From contig CAWFGB010000005.1 of assembly GCA_963815285.1 (NCBI GenBank), positions 62,001 to 126,000 on the forward strand: 64,000 nucleotides of DNA, in the 5' to 3' direction. Shown here in pieces: positions 56,121 through 64,000 of the stretch (the stretch's first letter is position 1; each line of letters opens with the position of its first letter). The translations under genes and the position numbers were made by a program. The notes below the pieces were generated by a model. The model was not told the origin of the DNA. It searched no databases and saw only the letters and a program-made list of their open reading frames with translations. Source of the DNA: JACCSI01 sp963815285 (GTDB lineage Bacteria > Acidobacteriota > Vicinamibacteria > Vicinamibacterales > UBA2999).

Positions 56121-57635
56121 ATGATGCGCCTTCGTTTTGCTCCGTCTCCGACCGGTCACCTTCATGTCGGCAACGCGCGCACCGCGCTGTTCAACTGGCT
56201 AGCCGCACGGCACGCCGGCGGCACCTTCATTCTTCGCATCGAGGACACCGACACCGAGCGATCGACGCGCGAATCGGAGAGCGCCATCCTCACCGATCTG
56301 CGGTGGATGGGGCTGACCTGGGATGAAGGCGTCGAGGCGGCGGGCGAACACGGTCCTTATCGACAGTCCGAGCGGCTCCTCATCTACACCGACTACGCTC
56401 GGCAGCTGCTCACCGCCGGCAAGGCGTACCACTGCTTCTGCTCTGCGGAGAAGCTTGAAGCAGAGCGGCAGGCGTCGCTCAAGCAGGGGCTGCCGCCGAA
56501 GTACCTCGGGACGTGTCGGACGATCACACCGGAAGAGGCTCGTGCCCGCGTGGCGGCCGGTGAGAAGCCGGTCATTCGCCTGCGCGTGCCCGACGGACGG
56601 GACGTCACGTTTGACGACGTGGTTCGTGGCCCGGTTACCTTTCACACTGACGTCATTGGCGATCCCGTGCTTGTTCGTTCGGACGGCATGCCCGCTTACA
56701 ACTACGCCGTGGTCATCGACGATGCGCTGATGAAAGTGACGCACGTGGTGCGCGGCGAAGATCACATCTCGAATACTCCGCGTCAGGTGCTCCTCTACGA
56801 GGCGTTTGGCTGGCCGCCGCCCAAGTTTGCGCACCTGTCGCTCGTGATGGGGCCGGATCACGCGCCGCTATCGAAGCGGCACGGCGCAACATCGGTCGCG
56901 GAGTTCCGGCAGAAAGGGTATCTGCCGGAGGCACTCGTCAATTACCTGGCGCTGATTGGCTGGTCTCCCGGCGAGGGCGAGGAAGTGCTGCCATTGCCGG
57001 AACTGGCCAAGCGCTTTGACCTCGCCAAGGTGGCGCACAGCGCCGGTGTGTTCGACGAGGACAAGCTGGCCTGGGTGAATCGCCACTACCTCAAAGCCGC
57101 CGATCCACGCACGCTGACCGACCTGGCGGCGCCATTCCTGCGCGATGCTCGCATCGTTGTTGGGACGCTCTCGGAAGCAGGCACCGCATGGCTCCTCGCC
57201 ATTGTCCCGGCCCTGGCTAGTTCAGTTGATCGGCTGTCGCAATTGCCCGAGCGGCTGCACACGGTGTTTTCGTTTGACGCGGACCAATCATTGGCGCGCG
57301 ATGACATTCGCGCGGAGCTGTCCTCGCCATCGGGAGGCGCCGTGCTGACCACACTGGCCGACGAGCTGCGGGTCACCACGCGGCTGACCGACCGCGAGAT
57401 CTTCCGCGCGATGGCGGCTCGCGTCAAAGAGAAGTCAGGTCAGAAAGGCAAGGCGCTCTTCCATCCGATTCGCGTTGTGTTGACGGGCGAGGCCGAAGGC
57501 CCGGAGCTGGATCTGCTCGTTCCTGCGATCGATCGGGCTACCGAGTTGTCGCCGGCCGACGGCCTGCAAGCGGTGACCGGCTGTCGTGAACGCGCCCTGG
57601 CCATGTTCCAGCGTCTCGGCGACGGCCTCCGCTAA
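56121..57635 (+). CDS. gltX: glutamyl-tRNA synthetase
   Basis: The 504-residue class I synthetase has the HIGH-like RFAPSPTGHLHVGNARTALFNW, the KMSKS-like APLSKRHGATSV and the anticodon-binding C-terminus. Length and motifs match bacterial GltX, discriminating or not cannot be judged here. ATG codons at 56121 and 56124 both fit. It follows ispDF by 29 bp and is followed by a fold-back repeat, then rlmB. Confidence 0.96.
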   Translation: MMRLRFAPSPTGHLHVGNARTALFNWLAARHAGGTFILRIEDTDTERSTRESESAILTDLRWMGLTWDEGVEAAGEHGPYRQSERLLIYTDYARQLLTAGKAYHCFCSAEKLEAERQASLKQGLPPKYLGTCRTITPEEARARVAAGEKPVIRLRVPDGRDVTFDDVVRGPVTFHTDVIGDPVLVRSDGMPAYNYAVVIDDALMKVTHVVRGEDHISNTPRQVLLYEAFGWPPPKFAHLSLVMGPDHAPLSKRHGATSVAEFRQKGYLPEALVNYLALIGWSPGEGEEVLPLPELAKRFDLAKVAHSAGVFDEDKLAWVNRHYLKAADPRTLTDLAAPFLRDARIVVGTLSEAGTAWLLAIVPALASSVDRLSQLPERLHTVFSFDADQSLARDDIRAELSSPSGGAVLTTLADELRVTTRLTDREIFRAMAARVKEKSGQKGKALFHPIRVVLTGEAEGPELDLLVPAIDRATELSPADGLQAVTGCRERALAMFQRLGDGLR

Positions 57636-57740
57636 CACGACAGGCACGAAGGACACGAAGGACGTAATGGTCAGTCTTCTCAAAACGACCCCTCGTGCCC
57701 TTCATGCCCACGGTGCCCGTCGTGTCGTTCGTGACCCGTC
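57636..57740 (+). repeat. fold-back CACGAAGGA repeat between gltX and rlmB
   Basis: CACGACAGGCACGAAGGACACGAAGGA-type units just after the gltX stop are mirrored by CTCGTGCCCTTC, GGTGCCCGTCGTGTCG and TTCGTG units at about 57693-57732. It is the same family as 61891-61948. The open reading frame of rlmB extends backwards into this repeat without support. Confidence 0.65.
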
Positions 57741-57766
57741 GTGGGTCGTTCACGGGGCGTGAGACG

Positions 57767-58528
57767 GTGATCGTTTATGGGATCAACGCCGTGGCGGAGG
57801 CGCTCCGTGCCGGGCGCGTGCGTCAGATTCGCGTGGCGGGCCGTGACGACCAGCGCCTGCGGCGTTTGCTCGACGACGCGGCGCGGCGGGGTGTGACGGT
57901 GCAGCACGTGCATCGGGACGTGCTCGAGCGCGAGACCGGCGGCGCCAGTCACCAGGGTGTGATCGCCGACGTGGCAGGGTTGCCGGTCGCCACGCTCGAG
58001 GACCTGGCGCGATCGGACGATGGCCCGCCCCTGGTGGTCGTCCTTGACGGCGTAGAGGATCCGCAGAACGTCGGCGCGATCCTCAGGACCGTGGACGCCG
58101 CAGGCGGCACGGGTGTCGTGCGGCAGACGCGCCGGGCGGCGCCGCTTGACGGGGCGACTGCCAAGGCATCGGCCGGGGCCGTCCATCACGTCCGGGTGGC
58201 TGACGTTGTGAACATCGCCCGGGCAATCGAGGACCTGAAGGAATTGGGGTTGTGGATTGTGGGGCTGGACGCCGAGAGTAAAACCACATATTATGGTTTG
58301 GATCTGAGCATTCCGATAGCGCTCGTAGTAGGCGCTGAAGGCCACGGACTTCGGCGGCTGGTGCGCGATCGGTGCGATTTCGTGGCCGCGATTCCAATGG
58401 CCGGTCAGGTCGGCAGCCTGAATGTGTCTGCCGCGACCGCGATTGTGTTGTTTGAGGCAATCAGGCAGCGACGCGTAAAAGCATTAAAGGGGTCTGCGGC
58501 GCGCGGCTCAGTGCGCGACGGAGACTAG
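57767..58528 (+). CDS. rlmB: 23S rRNA 2'-O-methyltransferase (TrmH/RlmB family)
   Basis: The SpoU-family methyltransferase has an N-terminal substrate domain from IVYGINAVAEALRAGRVRQIRVAG, then the knot with VVVLDGVEDPQNVGAILRTVDAAGG, IALVVGAEGHGLRRLVRDRCD and IPMAGQVGSLNVSAATAIVLFEA, the three conserved motifs. It likely methylates G2251 of 23S rRNA. GTG 57767 opens at the conserved strand (253 residues); GTG 57695 would start within a repeat. Confidence 0.9.
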   Translation: MIVYGINAVAEALRAGRVRQIRVAGRDDQRLRRLLDDAARRGVTVQHVHRDVLERETGGASHQGVIADVAGLPVATLEDLARSDDGPPLVVVLDGVEDPQNVGAILRTVDAAGGTGVVRQTRRAAPLDGATAKASAGAVHHVRVADVVNIARAIEDLKELGLWIVGLDAESKTTYYGLDLSIPIALVVGAEGHGLRRLVRDRCDFVAAIPMAGQVGSLNVSAATAIVLFEAIRQRRVKALKGSAARGSVRDGD

Positions 58529-58637
58529 GGCCGGAGCAGGCTTCACCGCCGTTACGACTCCGGAGGAGGAAGAGACGCAAAAAAGCAGAGCGGTCGAGCC
58601 GCGCACGCCACTCCTATCAAAAAAAAATGGCCACGGG

Positions 58638-58667
58638 TTGCCTGGCTGGCATAAGACGTGCTACAAT
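58638..58667 (+). promoter_or_regulatory. promoter for the tRNA-tuf operon
   Basis: TTGCCT (58638-58643) and TACAAT (58662-58667) are separated by 18 bp, a good sigma-70-like promoter. The expected transcript starts about 10 nt before tRNA-Thr (58685). The tRNA cluster, tuf and probably rpmG lie downstream on the same strand. Confidence 0.6.
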
Positions 58668-58684
58668 TCACGTTTTGTGCTTTG

Positions 58685-58760
58685 GCTGGCGTAGCTCAGT
58701 TGGTAGAGCAGCTGATTTGTAATCAGCCGGTCGGGGGTTCAAGTCCCTTCGCCAGCTCCA
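58685..58760 (+). tRNA. tRNA-Thr(TGT)
   Basis: The acceptor GCTGGCG pairs with CGCCAGC, followed by T and encoded CCA. The anticodon loop TTTGTAA shows TGT. The D arm GCTCAGTTGGTAGAGC and the T arm GGGTTCAAGTCCC are canonical. It is the first tRNA of the cluster upstream of tuf. Confidence 0.97.
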
Positions 58761-58815
58761 TCATCTAGCGGGCCAGGAGCCGGGGGCGGTCGCGGAAAAT
58801 CCTCAACAAGGTAGC

Positions 58816-58902
58816 GGGCAGGTGGCGGAGCGGTCAATCGCAGCAGACTGTAAATCTGCCGCCCCAAGGGCTACGGAGGTTCGAATCCTCCCCTGCCCAC
58901 CA
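58816..58902 (+). tRNA. tRNA-Tyr(GTA)
   Basis: The acceptor GGGCAGG pairs with CCTGCCC, then A and encoded CCA. The anticodon loop CTGTAAA shows GTA. A long variable arm (about 14 nt, GCCCCAAGGGCT region) marks it as a class II tRNA. Thr-Tyr-Gly-Thr-tuf is a conserved bacterial order. Confidence 0.97.
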
Positions 58903-58925
58903 TATGCGAGTACCTGAGGGATAGG

Positions 58926-59000
58926 GCGGGAGTAACTCAGTGGTAGAGTCACAGCCTTCCAAGCTGTTGGTCGCGGGTTCGATCCCCGTCTCCCGCTCCA
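58926..59000 (+). tRNA. tRNA-Gly(TCC)
   Basis: The acceptor GCGGGAG pairs with CTCCCGC, then T and encoded CCA. The anticodon loop CTTCCAA shows TCC. D and T arms are regular. It is the third tRNA of the cluster before tuf. Confidence 0.97.
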
Positions 59001-59075
59001 AGTGGGGCAGGTGGGGCGGGTAAGGCCGGTCGGGCCGGTAGGGGCACCTGCCCGGCCCACCTGCCCACCAGGCCT
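59001..59075 (+). repeat. fold-back GGTGGGGCAGGTGGG repeat inside the tRNA cluster
   Basis: GTGGGGCAGGTGGGGCGGGTAAGG units are mirrored by GGGGCACCTGCCCGGCCCACCTGCCCACC about 30 nt later. The stretch separates tRNA-Gly from tRNA-Thr(GGT) and belongs to the family at 42849, 44225 and 45567. Confidence 0.6.
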
Positions 59076-59087
59076 CCCTGCCGTTGA

Positions 59088-59163
<76 letters not shown>

Positions 59164-59251
59164 AACAGTTTGCAGGTTCGCGGATAACTAACGTCACAAC
59201 ACTTCAAGACGCCGGCACGGGGCCGCGCTGTCAGTCATCGAGAAGAGAGTC

Positions 59252-60451
<1,200 letters not shown>

Positions 60452-60610
60452 GCACAGGCCTCGGGCCTCAGGCCTCAGACGCCAGAACAGGTTTCGAGAG
60501 AACCTTCGACGCTGGCAACTGAGACCTGGGGCCTGACACCTGAGGCCTGAGGCCTGGGGCCTGGGGCCTGGGGCCTGGGACCTGGGACCTGGGACCTGGG
60601 GCCTGGAGGA
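60452..60610 (+). repeat. GGCCTGA/GGCCTGG heptad repeat array
   Basis: The gap between tuf and rpmG begins with GGCCTCGGGCCTCAGGCCTC and ends with a run of about ten 7-bp units alternating GGCCTGA, GGCCTGG and GACCTGG (about 60533-60605). It faces inverted CAGGCCTC units. Related units recur at 60770-60800, 60900-60925 and 61005-61060. No gene is present apart from rpmG and tRNA-Trp inside this zone. Confidence 0.75.
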
Positions 60611-60613
60611 ATC

Positions 60614-60763
60614 ATGAGAGACATCATTCAAATGGCGTGCGGCGAATGTAAGCGTCGCAACTACAGCACGACCAAGAACAAGAAGAAGACGACCGAACGG
60701 ATTGAGCTGAGCAAGTTCTGCCCGTTCTGCCGCAAGCACACGCCGCACAAGGAGCAGAAGTAG
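60614..60763 (+). CDS. rpmG: 50S ribosomal protein L33
   Basis: The 49-residue protein has MRDIIQMACGECKRRNYSTT and LSKFCPFCRKHTPHKE, the L33 layout with two Cys pairs (Cys9/Cys12, Cys36/Cys39) that bind zinc. ATG 60614 has GGAGGA five nt upstream, embedded in the last heptad repeat. It is too short for common ORF filters. tuf-rpmG-tRNA-Trp-secE is the conserved order. Confidence 0.96.
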   Translation: MRDIIQMACGECKRRNYSTTKNKKKTTERIELSKFCPFCRKHTPHKEQK

Positions 60764-60924
60764 CCAGGCCCAAGCCCCCAGGCTTCAGGCCCCCAGTGAA
60801 CCGGGTTCAGGCGTAAGGCATGCCGGCATCAGTGGTGAGCGTGACGACTCTCCACTGAGCCCTGCGCTGATGCCAACGTCAGAAATCGCTGGAGGCTGAG
60901 ACCCGGGGCCTGAGGCCTGAGAAC

Positions 60925-61000
60925 AGGCCAGTAGCTCAATTGGTAGAGTACCGGTCTCCAAAACCGGGTGTTGGGGGTTCGAGTCCCTCCTGGCCTGCCA
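60925..61000 (+). tRNA. tRNA-Trp(CCA)
   Basis: The acceptor AGGCCAG pairs with CTGGCCT, then G and encoded CCA. The anticodon stem CCGGT/ACCGG closes the loop CTCCAAA, so the anticodon is CCA. Heptad repeats (GGCCTGA) touch both sides. It sits between rpmG and secE, its usual place. Confidence 0.97.
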
Positions 61001-61083
61001 GATAAGCAGGCCTCAGGCCTCAGGCTGAGGCCTTTGGCCCGGATCCTTGGGGCCTGAAGAGCGAGCGTAGCGAGCGAAAAAGA

Positions 61084-61347
61084 ATGGCTATCGAGAGACA
61101 CGAGAACGGCACGGACGACAAGACCGGACTGCGCCTGCCGCTGGGCTGGTGGGAGCGCTGGCGCACGTTCGTGACGGAGGTCCGGAACGAGATGAAGCGC
61201 GTCACCTGGCCGTCGCGGCGCGAAGTCTGGGCGACGACCGTCGTCGTGATTCTCACGGCGACGTTCTTCGGCATCTATCTGTTTGGTGTGGACATCGTGC
61301 TGAGCAACGCCGTGCAAGCCATCTTCAACCGGTTCGGTGTGGCGTGA
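61084..61347 (+). CDS. secE: preprotein translocase subunit SecE
   Basis: SecE clamps SecY in the Sec translocon. The 87-residue product has the amphipathic EVRNEMKRVTWPSRREVWATTVVV block and one C-terminal hydrophobic helix, the short bacterial form. It starts at ATG 61084 after a GAGCGAGCG-type leader, and its stop overlaps the nusG start (TGATG). Confidence 0.95.
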   Translation: MAIERHENGTDDKTGLRLPLGWWERWRTFVTEVRNEMKRVTWPSRREVWATTVVVILTATFFGIYLFGVDIVLSNAVQAIFNRFGVA

Positions 61348-61889
61348 TGACCGTCGGCGTTCCGAAGAGCTGGTACATCGTCCATACCTACTCGGGGTTC
61401 GAGAAGAAGGTTGCCGAGTCACTGCAGCAGCGCGTGCAGGCCTACGGGCTCCAGGAGGAGATCGGCGAAGTGCTGATCCCGACCGAGGACATCGTCGAAA
61501 AGCGCGGTGGCCGCGAGGTCAAGACGGCGCGGCGGTTCTTTCCCGGCTACATCCTGGTCGAGATGAACATGACCGACAACGCGTGGCACGTCGTCAAGAA
61601 CACGCCCAAGGTCACAGGGTTTGTCGGTGCGGGCGCAAAACCGACGCCGCTGACGCAGGAAGAGGTCGATCAGATTCTCACGCAGGTGCGGACCGCCGCT
61701 GAAAAGCCCAAGCCGAAGTACACCTTCGACAAGGGCGACGACGTGCGTATCAACGAGGGGCCGTTCACGGGGTTCAACGGCAAGGTGGATGAAGTCAACG
61801 CCGACAAGAACACGTTGAAGGTGATGGTGACGATCTTCGGCCGATCGACGCCGGTGGAATTGGATTTCTTGCAGGTGGAGAAGCTGTAA
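61347..61889 (+). CDS. nusG: transcription termination/antitermination protein NusG
   Basis: NusG links RNA polymerase to Rho and ribosome. From ATG 61347 the 180-residue protein has the NGN domain (KSWYIVHTYSGFEKKVAESL, FFPGYILVEMNM, VTGFVGAGAKPTPLTQEEV) and the KOW domain (FDKGDDVRINEGPFTGFNGKVDEV). A longer open frame from 61149 lies over secE. It is coupled with secE and followed by the L11-L1 genes after a fold-back repeat. Confidence 0.97.
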   Translation: MTVGVPKSWYIVHTYSGFEKKVAESLQQRVQAYGLQEEIGEVLIPTEDIVEKRGGREVKTARRFFPGYILVEMNMTDNAWHVVKNTPKVTGFVGAGAKPTPLTQEEVDQILTQVRTAAEKPKPKYTFDKGDDVRINEGPFTGFNGKVDEVNADKNTLKVMVTIFGRSTPVELDFLQVEKL

Positions 61890-61890
61890 G

Positions 61891-61948
61891 CACGAAGCAC
61901 ACGAACGACGCGAGGTCGTCCCTCGCGTGCTTCGTGAACTTCGTGAGG
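61891..61948 (+). repeat. fold-back CACGAAG repeat between nusG and rplK
   Basis: Left arm 61891-61915 (CACGAAGCACACGAACGACG then CGAGG) and right arm 61921-61948 (CCTCGCGTGCTTCGTGAACT then TCGTGAGG) are near reverse complements with a 5-base loop. The arm unit CACGAAG also builds 57636-57740. It could form a long hairpin in the nusG-rplK message. Confidence 0.7.
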
Positions 61949-61970
61949 CCCGGTTGGGCGAGAGAACAAG

Positions 61971-62396
61971 ATGGCGAAAAAAGTTCAAGCAATGGTGAAG
62001 CTCCAGATTGCCGCCGGCAAGGCGACGCCCGCGCCGCCGGTCGGCACTGCGCTCGGTCCGCACGGCGTCAACATCATGGACTTCTGCAAGTCGTTCAACG
62101 CGCGCACGGCCAAGGACGAAGGCCTGATCATCCCGGCGGTCGTCACAATCTATTCAGACCGCTCCTACACCTTCATCACCAAGACGCCGCCGGCCTCGAT
62201 TCTGCTGAAGCGGGCGGCCAACCTGGCCAAGGGATCGGCCGAGCCGAATAAGAACAAGGTCGGCACGGTGACGCAGAAGCAGGTCGAGGACATCGCCAAG
62301 CTGAAGCTGCCTGATCTGAATGCGGGATCGCTCGATGCGGCCATCAAGACGGTCGCCGGCACCGCGCGTTCGATGGGCATCGACGTCGTCGGGTAG
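61971..62396 (+). CDS. rplK: 50S ribosomal protein L11
   Basis: L11 forms the GTPase-associated stalk base. The 141-residue product reads QAMVKLQIAAGKATPAPPVGTALGPHGVNIMDFCK and later KTPPASILLKRAANLAKGS, ending RSMGIDVVG, full length. The start is ATG 61971. It is followed by an inverted repeat and rplA. Confidence 0.97.
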   Translation: MAKKVQAMVKLQIAAGKATPAPPVGTALGPHGVNIMDFCKSFNARTAKDEGLIIPAVVTIYSDRSYTFITKTPPASILLKRAANLAKGSAEPNKNKVGTVTQKQVEDIAKLKLPDLNAGSLDAAIKTVAGTARSMGIDVVG

Positions 62397-62431
62397 GTAG
62401 GGAACGAAGCAATCCAACCGTCGAGGACTTC

Positions 62432-62475
62432 AGTTCAAAGCCCAATGGGACGATGTGAACCCAGGGCTTTGAACT
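62432..62475 (+). repeat. 12-bp inverted repeat between rplK and rplA
   Basis: AGTTCAAAGCCC (62432-62443) pairs perfectly with GGGCTTTGAACT (62464-62475) across 20 nt. A further TTTGAACTT follows at about 62492. The gap is 155 bp, longer than elsewhere in this ribosomal group. It may be an RNA control element or another short repeat family. Confidence 0.6.
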
Positions 62476-62551
62476 TGGCAGGTTTGACGGTTTTGAACTT
62501 AGTGCAGGTGGGAGGGGCCGTGAGGTCCCGACCGAACCACCATGGAGGCTC

Positions 62552-63256
62552 ATGAAGAAGCACGGCAAGAAATATACGGCGGCACGAGGGCTGGTCGAAG
62601 ACCGGCCCTATGCCCTGGACGAAGCGGTGCCGCTCGTCCAGAAGATTAAGTTCGCCAAGTTCGACGAGACGGTCGCGCTGTCGATTCGACTCGGTGTCGA
62701 CCCCAAGCACGCGGACCAGATGGTGCGCGGCACGGTCGTCCTGCCGCATGGGCTTGGGAAGTCCAAGCGCGTGCTGGTGATTGCGTCAGCCGCGAAGCAG
62801 AAGGAAGCCGAGGACGCCGGCGCGGATCTAATCGGCGGCGAGGAGCTCGTCGACAAGATCGCCGGCGGCTGGATTGACTTCGACGCCGTTGTCGCGACCC
62901 CCGACATGATGCGGGTCGTCGGCAAGCTCGGTAAGGTGCTGGGCCCGCGTGGCCTGATGCCCAACCCGAAGACCGGCACGGTCACACCGGATGTGGCCAC
63001 GGCGGTCAAGGAAATCAAGGCGGGTAAGGTCGAGTTCCGGGTCGACAAGACCGGGATTGTCCACGCCCCCGTGGGGAAGACGTCCTTCCCCGCGCAGAGT
63101 CTCGTCGACAACGCCACGGCGCTGCTCGACAGCATCGTCAAGGCGAAGCCGGCTGCGGCCAAGGGCAAGTACTTCCGCAGCATCACGGTGTCGTCGACGA
63201 TGGGCCCGGGCGTGAAGATCGACGAAAGCCGCGTTGACGTCGCGGTCAAGCGCTAG
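62552..63256 (+). CDS. rplA: 50S ribosomal protein L1
   Basis: L1 builds the mobile L1 stalk and can repress its own mRNA. The 234-residue product has KYTAARGLVEDRPYALDEAVPLVQ, FDETVALSIRLGVDPKHADQ, GKLGKVLGPRGLMPNPKTGTV and VEFRVDKTGIVHAPVGK, full length. ATG 62552 follows a GGAGG site. rplJ starts 12 bp after the stop. Confidence 0.97.
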   Translation: MKKHGKKYTAARGLVEDRPYALDEAVPLVQKIKFAKFDETVALSIRLGVDPKHADQMVRGTVVLPHGLGKSKRVLVIASAAKQKEAEDAGADLIGGEELVDKIAGGWIDFDAVVATPDMMRVVGKLGKVLGPRGLMPNPKTGTVTPDVATAVKEIKAGKVEFRVDKTGIVHAPVGKTSFPAQSLVDNATALLDSIVKAKPAAAKGKYFRSITVSSTMGPGVKIDESRVDVAVKR

Positions 63257-63268
63257 GAGAGCGGACCA

Positions 63269-63799
63269 ATGGCAGTGACACGAGCCGACAAGGAAACCGA
63301 GCTCCAGGTGCTCGAAGGTGTGTTTCAGGGGAGCGACGCCGCGATCCTGATCGACTATCGGGGCATCAACGTCCCGCAGGTCACCGAGCTGCGCGCGCAG
63401 CTGCGCAAGGCGCGGGCGGGCTACAAGGTGGTCAAGAACACGCTGGCCAAGCGGGCGCTCAAGGGCACCGACTTCGAGTCGCTCGGTGAGCACTTCGAAG
63501 GCACGACCGCCGTCGCCTATACCGAGGAAGACCCGGTCGCGCTGGCCAAGACGCTGACGACCTTTCTCAAGACCGTGCCGTCGATGCAGATCAAGGCGGC
63601 GGTGGTCCAGGGACAGGTGGTCCGGCCGGCACAGGTCACCGACCTCGCCAACATGCCCAGCAAGCCCGAGCTGTACGCGAAGTTGCTGTACGTCCTGCAG
63701 GCACCGATGACGAATCTGGTGCGGGTGCTCAACGCCGTGCCGCGTGACCTCATGAGCGTGCTGGTGCAGGCAGAAGAGAAGCGGAAGAACCAATCGTAG
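63269..63799 (+). CDS. rplJ: 50S ribosomal protein L10
   Basis: L10 carries the L7/L12 dimers of the stalk. The 176-residue product reads EGVFQGSDAAILIDYRGINVPQVTELRAQLRKA, YKVVKNTLAKRALKG and the C-terminal L12-binding helix. ATG 63269 has a GGAGAG site. The spacing after rplA is only 12 bp, so there is no room for the L10-leader RNA known from other phyla. Confidence 0.96.
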   Translation: MAVTRADKETELQVLEGVFQGSDAAILIDYRGINVPQVTELRAQLRKARAGYKVVKNTLAKRALKGTDFESLGEHFEGTTAVAYTEEDPVALAKTLTTFLKTVPSMQIKAAVVQGQVVRPAQVTDLANMPSKPELYAKLLYVLQAPMTNLVRVLNAVPRDLMSVLVQAEEKRKNQS

Positions 63800-63800
63800 T

Positions 63801-63820
63801 GCCCGGGCTGAAGCCCGGGC
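63801..63820 (+). repeat. GCCCGGGC hairpin between rplJ and rplL
   Basis: GCCCGGGC-TGAA-GCCCGGGC is a perfect 8-bp inverted repeat with a TGAA loop, 1 bp after the rplJ stop. The rest of the 141-bp gap to rplL holds weaker dyads and an AGGGAG ribosome site before rplL. It may adjust L12 excess over L10 by processing or partial termination. Confidence 0.6.
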
Positions 63821-63940
63821 CCGCTGGTGGGACTGGGTCATGCCGGATAACTGGGGCGCTGGTTTCGAGGCCCCGTTAACTGACAAATGACAGGGGACTC
63901 GGCTTCGGCCGGGTCAAGGATTCCAGGGAGCAGAAGAGCA

Positions 63941-64000
63941 ATGGCCGACATCAATCAGCAGCAGGTAGTGGACTACATCAAGGGCATCAGCGTGCTCGAA
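63941..64000 (+). CDS. rplL: 50S ribosomal protein L7/L12, N-terminal fragment
   Basis: ATG 63941 is preceded by AGGGAGCAGAAGAGCA and opens MADINQQQVVDYIKGISVLE, the L7/L12 N-terminal dimerisation domain, before the right edge of the window. It follows rplJ in the standard order, so the assignment is firm despite only 20 codons being visible. Confidence 0.9.
   Translation, partial: MADINQQQVVDYIKGISVLE

Overview
This window is a GC-rich chromosomal segment from a Gram-negative bacterium. The heptose/LPS genes, lolB-like lipoprotein, beta-barrel porin and lipoproteins show an outer membrane. Tandem DinB-fold proteins, PadR-ABC cassettes, DUF5666-like and FN3/beta-propeller secreted proteins, an MXAN_5187-like protein and the order lolB-ispE-tRNA-Gln-prs-rplY-pth-rpsF-rpsR-rplI-dnaB-alr-radA-PIN/TRAM-ispDF-gltX-rlmB-tRNAs-tuf-rpmG-tRNA-Trp-secE-nusG-rplKAJL fit Acidobacteriota, most likely the Vicinamibacteria. 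That placement is inference from gene content, not from a marker-gene search.

Positions 1-5940 hold a phosphate-flavoured locus. A CotH-type kinase (cut by the left edge) and an OprP-like porin are co-transcribed leftward. A lipoprotein metallophosphoesterase, a thymidylate-kinase-like enzyme and a P-loop-less paralogue of it run rightward. A phospholipase-D-fold protein and a STAS-DUF4956 membrane fusion run leftward. DUF4956 and CotH genes commonly accompany VTC-type polyphosphate polymerases, so such a gene may lie just left of the window.

Positions 6168-6410 encode a small Rdx/SelW-like selenoprotein whose Sec codon is an in-frame TGA at 6201; normal gene callers split it at that codon. 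selA (22344-23708, minus strand), which makes Sec-tRNA, lies in the same window and supports the recoding. No selB or tRNA-Sec was seen here.

Positions 6538-31505 are an accessory region of mostly short, single-domain, plus-strand genes, many translationally coupled: HAD phosphatase, alpha/beta hydrolase, VOC, ASCH-like, DJ-1/PfpI, GNATs, four DinB-fold proteins, methyltransferase, SnoaL-like, YjbR, DUF1697, DUF2784 and DUF488. It also has a PadR-controlled ABC exporter cassette flanked by inverted copies of a short repeat, a large serine hydrolase, an orphan radical SAM enzyme, a CPBP protease and a secreted intradiol-dioxygenase-like protein. Three genes here look broken (11587, 29577, 30986).

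Positions 31630-64000 are mostly core genome: purH, an LPS-core operon (heptosyltransferase, O-antigen ligase, heptose kinase), isoprenoid genes (ispE, ispDF), prs, ribosomal protein genes, replication and repair genes (dnaB, radA), cell-wall alr, plsC, gltX, rlmB, six tRNA genes, tuf, secE-nusG and the L11-L1-L10-L12 genes (rplL cut by the right edge). EF-Tu has an unusual switch I loop. The spaces between these housekeeping genes carry several families of short-period tandem or fold-back repeats, which is the most conspicuous non-coding feature of the window.
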